Source: an uncultured Collinsella sp. (GTDB lineage: Bacteria > Actinomycetota > Coriobacteriia > Coriobacteriales > Coriobacteriaceae). From it: 5,197 nt of DNA. This document shows positions 1-4,446 of the stretch, in pieces. The stretch's first letter is position 1. Every line of letters begins with the position of its first letter. A program made the translations under genes and the position numbers. The stretch lies in the NCBI GenBank assembly GCA_900543845.1, contig UQTD01000098.1, positions 1 through 5,197 on the forward strand, in the 5' to 3' direction. The notes beneath the pieces were generated by a model. That model did no database searches. It was not told the DNA's origin and saw nothing but the letters and a program-made list of their open reading frames with translations.

Positions 1-45
1 GACAACGGCTGCGTCGACATGAAAAAGCACCAGTGGAACGAGTAG
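1..45 (+). CDS. Possible C-terminal end of a truncated upstream CDS
   Basis: Frame 1 is open from the window edge to a TAG at 43-45 and encodes DNGCVDMKKHQWNE. Fourteen residues are too few to assign a family, and an open stretch this short occurs easily by chance. A small 6-bp inverted repeat (58-63 with 71-76) follows the stop without a T-run. If real, this gene lies on the chromosomal side of the tRNA-linked integration scar. Treat it as a weak call. Confidence 0.2.
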   Translation, partial: DNGCVDMKKHQWNE

Positions 46-260
46 CCAGGCAGCGTAGCGTCGAAAGGAGCGACGCCACGGGGAACGACCTGCGCCCCGC
101 CGCCGGACAACCTATGGCAAAGTGACACGTCCCACAAAGAGCGGCGCACCAGTACGAGACACGACCGCGACGTAAAAAGACCCTATGATACTCGTAAGCA
201 TCTATCTGATTGCCCGCCTCGAGGTACCCAAAGAACGAGAGATGCCGAAACCCCTAGACA
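46..260. other. Non-coding stretch, no gene recognised
   Basis: About 215 bases between the possible CDS end and the tRNA terminator. I see no open frame with a start and ribosome binding site. The only structure is the 6-bp inverted repeat at 58-76. By the orientation of the tRNA fragment this should be the original chromosomal side downstream of the tRNA gene. Confidence 0.4.
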
Positions 261-295
261 AAGAAAAAGGTCGGGAGCTTTTATGCTTCCGACCT
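261..295 (-). terminator. Intrinsic terminator downstream of the tRNA-Met fragment
   Basis: An 11-bp stem (268-278 with 285-295, one G-T wobble) closes a 6-base loop. On the minus strand it is followed directly by a T-rich tract (complement of the A-rich run at 261-268). It lies 9 bases past the tRNA 3' end in the same orientation, so it is most simply the native terminator of the tRNA gene, left with the displaced 3' half. Confidence 0.8.
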
Positions 296-304
296 GAAGT
301 TTCA

Positions 305-348
305 TGGTCGCGGGGGCGGATTTGAACCACCGACCTTCGGGTTATGAG
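305..348 (-). tRNA. 3' half of a tRNA-Met (CAU) gene, attachment-site remnant
   Basis: Read on the minus strand, the segment starts at the anticodon loop CTCATAA (anticodon CAT). It continues with the 3' anticodon strand CCCGA, variable loop, T-stem GGTGG, T-loop TTCAAAT, T-stem CCGCC, an acceptor 3' strand and an encoded CCA. Upstream of the loop (349 onward) the sequence no longer pairs with the anticodon stem, and no D-arm or 5' acceptor strand is present. The acceptor strand also seems one base short. It is thus not a functional tRNA but the fragment typical of integration into a tRNA 3' half. The CCC strand fits an initiator tRNA, but initiator and elongator cannot be separated here. Confidence 0.78.
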
Positions 349-350
349 GT
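336..350. other. Probable integration crossover region (att end)
   Basis: Homology to a normal tRNA stops at the 5' edge of the anticodon loop (about 348-349), and an integrase gene lies 280 bases further. Tyrosine integrases often recombine at the anticodon or T-loop of tRNA genes, so the att core should start here and extend into the tRNA 3' half. The partner att copy was not found in this window, so the exact core cannot be set. Confidence 0.55.
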
Positions 351-377
351 CGCTACGACGTTGTTTCATTCAGACAT

Positions 378-480
378 TTCGACCCAAATTGAAGTCAATA
401 TAACTCCAGGTCATTTGATGTTTTCATAGATTTACGAAAGAAAAGTACGCGGAATAATTCGACCCAAATTCGACCCACAA
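378..480. repeat. Direct repeats TTCGACCCA, candidate integrase arm sites
   Basis: TTCGACCCAAATT occurs at 378-390 and identically at 458-470; the latter overlaps a third copy, TTCGACCCACAA, at 469-480. All have the same orientation and lie between the att fragment and the integrase start. Short direct repeats in this position are the usual form of integrase arm-type binding sites, recognised by the N-terminal domain, which is still present in the broken integrase. The function is inferred from position only. Confidence 0.5.
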
Positions 481-504
481 CGAGCTTGAAAGCGGTCAGG
501 CGGA

Positions 505-556
505 GCATTACCCTTGGGGTGTGACCACACGCAGGGCCCACCACCAAGGGTAATGC
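505..556. repeat. Long inverted repeat upstream of the integrase gene
   Basis: A perfect 13-bp arm pair (505-517 with 544-556) extends inward by four more pairs (518-521 with 539-542) across one bulged base (543), leaving a 17-base loop. There is no following T-run on either strand, so it is unlikely to be an intrinsic terminator. It ends 73 bases before the integrase ATG and could be an operator, a leader hairpin or an accessory recombination site. Confidence 0.6.
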
Positions 557-629
557 CCACTCGCCCCAGCCCTTTGCGCCATTCCGCGCAACCGAGCGCG
601 ATTCTCAGGCACTTCAGGCAAGGAACACG

Positions 630-1342
630 ATGAACGACCGACCTCTCGTCATAGGCAAAGGAACGAAGCAACGCCGCGACAAATACACGTGGCGCTACCG
701 TCACAGCCTCGGCAAGGATCCGGTCACGGGCAAATACCGCTATTCGCCGTGGCAGACCATACATACCACCAAAAGCCGAGAGGTCGACGCCGCACTCGAA
801 GCCTACAAGGCAGAACTCAACAGCGGCACCTACGTCCAAAAATCGAGGGACACCGTCGGCTCGTACGCAAAAAAGTTCCACGACAACCGCGAAGGAACCA
901 TCACGCCGCTCGCCTACTCGACATCCTACTCAATCGAGAACCGGACGCGCACATCACATGCGTGATGCTCATGCTCGACACCGACATGAGAAGGGCAGAA
1001 GCCCTCGGGATGACGTGGTCCGATGTCTCCGTCGAGAACAGAAGCATCCTCATTGAGCAGCAGTTCGCGGCCGATCGAAGCGTTCGCTCGCCCAAAAGCA
1101 AAAAAAGCGTGCGGAGGATCTCGATAAGCGAGACGCTGACGTCGTATCTCGAATTCTGGAAAAAGGAGCAGGCCCGCGAAATGGAAGCCTTCGGCCTGGA
1201 ACAAGTCAAAGGCACTCCGCTCGTCCACTCATTCGAACGAACGAAAGACAGGCATCCCCAAGTCAACTTCATGGACCTGAATGGGTTTTCGCGCTGGTTC
1301 AGAAACTTCAACGTCGAGAACGGGTTCGGCAAGTTCGAAGGC
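630..1342 (+). pseudogene. Tyrosine-recombinase integrase, deleted and frameshifted
   Basis: The N-terminal part (630 to about 917, 96 residues) starts with ATG behind an AAGGA ribosome binding site and reads as an integrase arm-binding domain (WRYRHSLGKDPVTGKYRYSPWQ..TTKSREVDAALEAY) plus the start of the core-binding domain (TVGSYAKKFHDNREGTITPLAY). The catalytic domain resumes in another frame at about 909 (LLDILLNREPDAHITCVMLMLDTDMRRAEALGMTW). The catalytic Arg of box I is encoded at 989-991 and a beta-hairpin Lys region (SPKSKKS) near 1091. Most of the core-binding helices are missing, about 80-100 residues against usual relatives, and the frame changes at the junction. After about 1342 the expected HxLRH and Tyr motifs are absent, so no recombinase activity is possible. 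Relatives promote excision and integration of tRNA-linked elements in Actinobacteria and Firmicutes. Confidence 0.85.
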
Positions 1343-1984
1343 GTTCGAATATACCATTATGTGAAGGAAACTGTCGACGGGGAAACGATTTCGAAGCGTT
1401 ATGAGCATAAAGAGTGGCTCGAATTGAGGGATTACCTCAGGAAGCATCCCAAGGTTCGCGAGGCGAGGCATATCAGCACATATGAGAGCGAGCACCTTCC
1501 TTACGGATATTCGGGCCTATCGAGCCACACCGCTACTGCCGCTACTGCCCGCTACTGCCCGCCAGCTTCCGAACCAGCGGGCGGTAGCAGCACCCCGAAC
1601 ATCTCGCCGACAGCGCAGAGAGTCGTCGACCTGGCGGCCAAGGCCGACATCGAGGACGTGATGCTGTGCGACCTGCCCGGCGTCCTGTCCTTCCTAGGGC
1701 TGCCACCTGAGACGGAGATGCCGCCGGGCAACAAGGGGAAGACGAAGCTCAAGAAGCTCTACAGGAAGGTGGCGCCGAACAAGGCATACCACTCCGGCGA
1801 GCGCGCCAAGGATTTGATCTCGCACCTCGACATGGCAGAGATCAGGGCATCGGCGCCCGTCCAAGAATTGGGATGCAGTTCAATACGAGCTCGGGGCTCT
1901 TTTCGTCTAGATTGGGGACGCATGGCCGGACGAAAACAATTTGCGTCTGGTAATAAGCGTACGAAAGCGCAATTTACGTCTTAA
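1343..1984 (+). pseudogene. Unrecognised coding fragment fused in frame to the integrase remnant
   Basis: The integrase catalytic frame runs on through an unfamiliar sequence to a TAA at 1982-1984. The first part is charged (YHYVKETVDGETISKRYEHK, then a stretch of basic and acidic residues to about 1500). A low-complexity Ala/Thr joint follows (1527-1595), then a plausible folded piece (about 1607-1860: TAQRVVDLAAKADIEDVMLC, a Pro/Gly/Lys-rich loop, then RAKDLISHLDMAEIRA). No family is recognised. There is no convincing start: a GTG at 1361 has no clear ribosome binding site. Codon use stays protein-like to about 1870, whereas the last 30 residues are just the palindrome array read through, so the original stop is probably lost. 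It may be the tail of another element gene joined by deletion. Different parts may come from different genes. Confidence 0.45.
1531..1588. repeat. Three short tandem repeats leading into a 12-bp hairpin
   Basis: The unit CGCTACTGC(C) occurs three times in tandem at 1531-1559. The last copy forms the left arm of an inverted repeat (1551-1562 with 1577-1588, one G-T wobble) around a 14-base loop. The tandem copies differ in length by one base, so this spot is prone to slippage and may be where the reading frame of the underlying gene was changed. Confidence 0.6.
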
Positions 1985-2052
1985 TTCCGTACGCAAATCA
2001 AGACGAAAATCGTTTACGTCTGCTTTAAATCCGTACGAAAACGGTTTTCGTC
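1900..2052. repeat. Array of four phased palindromes (GACGnAAAnnnTTTnCGTC type)
   Basis: Four imperfect palindromes lie at 1929-1947, 1960-1980, 2002-2020 and 2034-2052, all of the form (G/T)ACG-A-AA(A/G)-n3/5-TTT-n-CGTC. The last contains a perfect core, ACGAAAAC-G-GTTTTCGT. Centres are 32, 41 and 32 bp apart, close to three, four and three DNA turns, so all would face the same side of the helix. Extra half-sites occur at 1900-1908 (TTTTCGTCT) and 1989-1998 (GTACGCAAAT). The array fills the gap between the end of the element remnant and the end of the convergent ATPase gene. Repeated, phased palindromes suggest cooperative protein binding, for example regulator, partition or integration-accessory sites. 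No T-run supports a terminator role. Confidence 0.7.
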
Positions 2053-2072
2053 TTGCAGGGCAGTTGCCGTTT

Positions 2073-3164
2073 CTACAGTTCAACTTCCAGTTCGGCTTTG
2101 TGCTCGTAGAGGTAGTCGCGCATGTAGGGGATGGCAAATGAGACCTTGCCGTACGAGGGGGCCTCGATAATCGATTCTCTTAACAGGCGGCTGCGGACGG
2201 AGCTCACCTGTTGAGGCGTTTTGTTTAGGGCATCGGCAACCATGCTGGTCGAGCTCGTCTGCCCCAAAGATGCCATGCTCAGCAGATAAGCGATGCACGT
2301 GGGCGGAATGCGCTGTAGCGCGGGCTCAATCACCATGGCACAGAAGCGTTCGCGTGCCGTTGCAATGCCGCGCTCGGCTTCTTCTTCTCCAATAATCGGT
2401 GTATGTGCGCGTCTTGCCAACTGCCATGCGTAGTATCCAACGAGTTGGATCATGAAAGGATAACCTTGCGTTGCCTCGGCAAGTTGGCCGGCAATACCTG
2501 GCTGCAACTCCATGCCAGACGCTTCAATGGTTTCCTCGAGGGAGTACGACACTTCGGTTACTGCCACAGCCTTCAGGTCAAAGGGGAGGGCACGGCGCAA
2601 AAACGTAAGTGTCTTTCCGTTGATGATGCTTTCAATCATCGAAGGCAGCCCCGCAAAAACAAAGGCGATATCAAGGTCTTCGCCGATAACCTGCTGAATC
2701 GCAATGGAGAGCGTTCGGACCTCATCGAGCTCTGCGTCTTGAACCTCGTCGAGAGTGATGAGCAGGCCATTTTCATTCTTGGATATTGTCTGTCTCATGG
2801 CGTCGCGTAGCGATGGACCGATTCGCTCAATGTCTATGCTGCCGATGGATATGCCAGCTACGGTGGGCTCAAATCTGGCGTGTTTGGCCTGGAATTTGGG
2901 CTGCAGCTGTTCGAGAATGCGTTGGCAAAGTCCCTCGGTTGCGACCTCTTTTATGACCGTCCAGCCACGGCTTTGCGCCAAACGTGAGCACTCGTCAAGG
3001 AGGACCGTCTTGCCCGTTCCACGGACGCCGGCTATGCGCATTAGGCGCCCAGGGGCACCAGGCCCGTTGGTGAGGCCTTCACTGAATTCTTCAAGTACAT
3101 CTTCGCGGCCGATAATCGTGGGAGGTGTTTTACCTGCTGTGGGCTTAAAAGGGTTTGTTTGCAT
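2073..3164 (-). CDS. AAA-type ATP-binding protein with C-terminal winged-helix-like region
   Basis: A 363-residue soluble protein. The N-terminus NPFKPTAGKTPP and IGRED (18-22) is the conserved lead-in of this actinobacterial ATPase group. Walker A is GVRGTGKT (46-53), Walker B is LLITLDE (D139, E140), and a sensor-1-like strand IAFVFAGLPS lies at 166-175. The last about 80 residues (SSTSMVADAL, PQQVSSVRSRLLRE, then a beta-like end) look like a winged helix, as in Orc1/Cdc6-like and archaeal-type ATPases. These families use ATP hydrolysis as a switch on DNA or protein complexes; the target here is unknown. The start is taken at ATG 3164 because AAAGGTGG lies five bases upstream; a GTG at 3173 would overlap that site. 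The gene follows the YczE-like gene by 113 bases on the same strand but has its own repeat-bearing upstream region. It converges with the integrase remnant. It could belong to a mobile or defence module, but no partner effector is seen. Confidence 0.88.
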   Translation of the reverse strand: MQTNPFKPTAGKTPPTIIGREDVLEEFSEGLTNGPGAPGRLMRIAGVRGTGKTVLLDECSRLAQSRGWTVIKEVATEGLCQRILEQLQPKFQAKHARFEPTVAGISIGSIDIERIGPSLRDAMRQTISKNENGLLITLDEVQDAELDEVRTLSIAIQQVIGEDLDIAFVFAGLPSMIESIINGKTLTFLRRALPFDLKAVAVTEVSYSLEETIEASGMELQPGIAGQLAEATQGYPFMIQLVGYYAWQLARRAHTPIIGEEEAERGIATARERFCAMVIEPALQRIPPTCIAYLLSMASLGQTSSTSMVADALNKTPQQVSSVRSRLLRESIIEAPSYGKVSFAIPYMRDYLYEHKAELEVEL

Positions 3165-3168
3165 GTGA

Positions 3169-3176
3169 GCCACCTT
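3169..3176 (-). promoter_or_regulatory. Ribosome binding site deciding the ATPase start
   Basis: AAAGGTGG on the minus strand, five bases before ATG 3164. It overlaps the alternative GTG start at 3173 and so excludes it. Confidence 0.7.
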
Positions 3177-3180
3177 TGCT

Positions 3181-3250
3181 CAAGATATAGCAAGATATAG
3201 CAAAGTATAGCAAGATATAGCAAAGTATAGTGAGATATAGCAACGTATAG
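3181..3250 (-). repeat. Seven 10-bp tandem repeats, probable promoter/operator array of the ATPase
   Basis: Seven uninterrupted 10-bp units. Read on the plus strand, three are CAAGATATAG, two CAAAGTATAG, and one each TGAGATATAG and CAACGTATAG. On the coding (minus) strand each unit carries TATAC/TATAT, most end in TTG, and TTGCTA precedes TATATC with an 18-bp spacer twice (-35 at 3223-3218 with -10 at 3199-3194, and -35 at 3213-3208 with -10 at 3189-3184). The array stops 16 bases before the start codon. The exact 10-bp period places each unit on one face of DNA, suiting cooperative binding. Unit number could vary by slippage and alter expression. The regulator is unknown; self-binding by the ATPase is one possibility. 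Confidence 0.75.
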
Positions 3251-3277
3251 CGCTGTTCTCGGGTTCTTACGGTGGTG

Positions 3278-3958
3278 CTATTTTCCGAATGCCGCGCGGA
3301 TAAAGCGCTGGGCGAACAGCTTGTTGGCGACGTTGATGACATGGCCCAGGAACAGTGCCGAGATGGCGGTCGTGACGCCAAAGCCGCCCAGGTTGTACAT
3401 AAAGATCAGCGACAACGCGAGCGAGGCGGCGACATGTGAGCAGTCAAACACGACTTTTACGTCACCAAAGCGGCGTTTAAGCTTTTCGGCAATGACTTGC
3501 ACCAAGCCGTCGGGCGCGTTGGGGACAACGCCCATGTTGACGACGAGACTTACGCCAAATGCGGTGACAGCGAGGGAGAGCAGCATGGTCGCAATCTGTG
3601 TGGGGAGTGCCGTGGGATGCAGTGGGTTGACCGCCATGAAGAGGTCGGTCAAGCCGCCAATCAGCGTTGAGAAGAACAACTCGAGCAGGATGCGCGGCTG
3701 GAACTCGCTTCGCAAGATGGCTAATTGCGCCACGATGTAGGCGACGTAGGTTGCGGTGATCCAAAAGCCGAGCGTCTTGCCAGTGAGCATGGATAGGGTT
3801 GTGGCAAAGCACGTGAGCGCGGCGACGCCCAGGCCGGATGCCGTCTGGAGACTCATACCGAGTGCCAGTACTGCAACGCCCACCAGATACATCAGCATTC
3901 TGATGACGGTATGGCACCAGTCGATGTTCTCGCCATGCATGATGATGAGCGGTCGCAT
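3278..3958 (-). CDS. YczE/YyaS/YitT-family integral membrane protein
   Basis: A 226-residue multi-spanning membrane protein. Hydrophobic segments lie near residues 18-38, 42-58, 64-82, 90-109, 120-143, 172-188 and 193-210. The two-fold family pattern is visible: SGLGVAALTCF (41-51) in the first half and NMGVVPNAPDGLVQVIAEKL (141-160) in the second, followed by a charged loop KRRFGDVK and the closing glycine-rich helix GGFGVTTAISALFLGHVINV (191-210). Members sit in the cytoplasmic membrane and are thought to be transporters or permease-like proteins. Their substrate is not established and I cannot infer one here. ATG 3958 is used: AAAGGA lies 11 bases upstream, a rather long spacing, and the later ATG at 3940 has no site. 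The gene is divergent from the GntR/FCD regulator across a palindrome-rich region, a common arrangement for a regulator and its target. Confidence 0.85.
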   Translation of the reverse strand: MRPLIIMHGENIDWCHTVIRMLMYLVGVAVLALGMSLQTASGLGVAALTCFATTLSMLTGKTLGFWITATYVAYIVAQLAILRSEFQPRILLELFFSTLIGGLTDLFMAVNPLHPTALPTQIATMLLSLAVTAFGVSLVVNMGVVPNAPDGLVQVIAEKLKRRFGDVKVVFDCSHVAASLALSLIFMYNLGGFGVTTAISALFLGHVINVANKLFAQRFIRAAFGK

Positions 3959-3985
3959 GTTGCTACCCGTCCTTTCGGTTGTGTG

Positions 3986-4063
3986 AAAAAGCTGACCTGG
4001 GCCGGCAAAAGAGGGTTATCGGAGGCACTGCTGCAAAAGTAGAAAAGCCGGCCCCACGGTCAG
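3986..4063 (-). promoter_or_regulatory. Terminator-like leader hairpin before the YczE-like gene (possible attenuator)
   Basis: On the minus strand the arms at 4063-4058 with 3997-3992 (6 bp) and 4053-4047 with 4006-4000 (7 bp, GGCCGGC/GCCGGCC) form one GC-rich stem with an internal loop and a 40-base apical region. The stem is followed, after one C, by TTTTT (3990-3986). The run lies only 27 bases before the start codon of the same-strand gene, with its ribosome binding site in between. A terminator placed in a leader suggests premature-termination control. No known riboswitch class is recognised. The long apical region makes it weaker than a textbook terminator. Confidence 0.5.
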
Positions 4064-4076
4064 TCGTCTAGGAAGT

Positions 4077-4116
4077 GTCTCGCTGTGCCGGAATGGGACT
4101 AAAGGTCCAACGAGAC
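4077..4116 (-). other. Second stem in the leader, enclosing a GGAC/GTCC hairpin
   Basis: An outer stem of six pairs plus a wobble on the minus strand (4116-4110 with 4083-4077) encloses a small hairpin (4108-4105 with 4099-4096). With the flanking hairpins this gives a run of separate stems along the leader of the YczE-like gene. Each helix is short and could arise by chance. Confidence 0.35.
4095..4108. promoter_or_regulatory. DosR/DevR-box-like site
   Basis: GGGACTAAAGGTCC matches the 14-base core GGGACTWWWRKTCC of the mycobacterial DosR (NarL/FixJ-type response regulator) binding site at every position. The flanks do not match. That family is widespread in Actinobacteria, but which regulator, if any, binds here is unknown. 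The site lies about 137 bases upstream of the YczE-like start codon. Confidence 0.35.
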
Positions 4117-4137
4117 GGGAAGAAAGCAAATGGTATT

Positions 4138-4195
4138 GCGTGGGCGATAAGATGCCAAGATGGTAGGGTGCGTCTTAGCATCCTATTGCCCACGC
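4138..4195. repeat. 58-base near-perfect hairpin in the divergent intergenic region
   Basis: Bases 4138-4155 pair with 4178-4195, and 4157-4162 pair with 4171-4176 in the same register. This gives 25 stem positions with 21 Watson-Crick pairs, two wobbles and two mismatches around an 8-base loop. There is no T-run on either side, so it is not a simple intrinsic terminator. As RNA it would be a strong hairpin within the proposed leader of the YczE-like gene; as DNA it could be a paired operator. Confidence 0.7.
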
Positions 4196-4220
4196 TCAAC
4201 GAAATCGGTTTCGTTTGAGC
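4194..4220. repeat. Hairpin overlapping the 58-base hairpin
   Basis: Bases 4194-4199 pair with 4215-4220 and 4200-4204 with 4209-4213, with one bulged T (4214) and a 4-base loop TCGG. It shares 4194-4195 with the neighbouring long hairpin, so the outermost pairs of the two cannot form together. It would lie at the very 5' end of a transcript from the promoter proposed at 4224-4251. Confidence 0.55.
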
Positions 4221-4223
4221 CTA

Positions 4224-4251
4224 AGTATACGCACGGGATTTTATTTGCGAA
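4224..4251 (-). promoter_or_regulatory. Candidate promoter of the YczE-like gene
   Basis: On the minus strand TTCGCA (4251-4246, 4 of 6 matches to the -35 consensus) and TATACT (4229-4224) are separated by 16 bp. Transcription would begin near 4217 and leave a leader of about 258 bases holding the hairpins described here. The -35 match and spacing are only fair. Confidence 0.4.
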
Positions 4252-4267
4252 GAGAAAAACAATAAAA

Positions 4268-4283
4268 AGGTGAACGTTCACCT
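4268..4283. promoter_or_regulatory. Perfect 16-bp palindrome, probable operator
   Basis: AGGTGAACGTTCACCT is fully self-complementary. It sits just upstream of the candidate minus-strand promoter and 164 bases before the regulator gene on the other strand. Perfect symmetry without a loop fits binding by a dimeric repressor or activator rather than an RNA hairpin. The GntR/FCD protein encoded next to it is one candidate ligand; a TetR-type protein encoded elsewhere is another. Confidence 0.65.
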
Positions 4284-4306
4284 AATCGCAACAACTCGTT
4301 GGCTGT

Positions 4307-4373
4307 AGTTGCGGTTGAATAGTTCCTGTTTTTGCTGCTGAAGGCTTTGAGCAGGAACTATTCCACCGCAACT
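4307..4373. repeat. 22-bp inverted repeat with nested operator-like sites
   Basis: The arms 4307-4328 and 4352-4373 match at 21 of 22 positions, the exception being a G-T wobble, around a 23-base spacer. Each arm itself contains a small palindrome: GGAACTATTCC (4354-4364) and its degenerate partner TGAATAGTTCC (4316-4326), with centres 38 bp apart. The repeat ends 73 bases before the regulator start. It has no T-run after either arm. It could be a two-site operator for autoregulation by the GntR protein, or a leader hairpin. Confidence 0.65.
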
Positions 4374-4446
4374 TATGAGGGGGGCGGGGGATGCGATAGT
4401 ATTGCATGGTGGTATTCGATTAACCGAGGCTTCATCCGAGGGCTTT

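Larger units (their letters stand above)
349..1984 (+). mobile_element. Degraded tRNA-integrated element remnant
   Basis: The unit is defined by the tRNA 3' fragment on its left, arm-site-like repeats, an integrase gene pointing inward, and an internally deleted, frameshifted integrase fused to unrelated sequence. No replication, mobilisation, cargo or second att site is visible, so most of the element has been lost or lies elsewhere. The right boundary is a guess: the last plus-strand coding fragment stops at 1984, within the palindrome array, and the opposing ATPase gene ends at 2073. The element cannot be self-mobile with this integrase. Confidence 0.55.

Noticed and set aside
58..76. Small hairpin GCGTCG/CGACGC after the first stop codon
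   Set aside because: Six base pairs with a 7-base loop and no T-run are expected by chance in GC-rich sequence.
432..881. 149-residue minus-strand open frame opposite the integrase start
   Set aside because: It overlaps the att-side repeats, the hairpin and the well-supported integrase N-terminus, has no family features, and its composition is that of an antisense frame.
1929..2052. Bidirectional intrinsic terminator between convergent genes
   Set aside because: The palindromes are AT-rich in the arms, lack T-runs after the stems and are repeated at phased distances, which fits protein binding better. Termination by the last hairpin is not excluded.
2755..3168. 137-residue plus-strand frame inside the ATPase gene
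   Set aside because: Antisense shadow of a gene with clear Walker motifs; no domain pattern of its own.
3041..3223. Minus-strand open frame reading through the 10-bp array (YLAILCYILLY...)
   Set aside because: The hydrophobic stretch is only the translation of the tandem repeats, and it then overlaps the start of the ATPase in another frame. No ribosome binding site supports it.
3181..3250. CRISPR-like array
   Set aside because: Units are only 10 bp and contiguous with no spacers, so this is a tandem repeat and not a CRISPR.
4375..4446. Upstream ATG extension of the GntR regulator
   Set aside because: The extra 24 residues are unlike the family N-terminus and lie between the inverted repeat and the better start at 4447, which has GAGGG at suitable distance.
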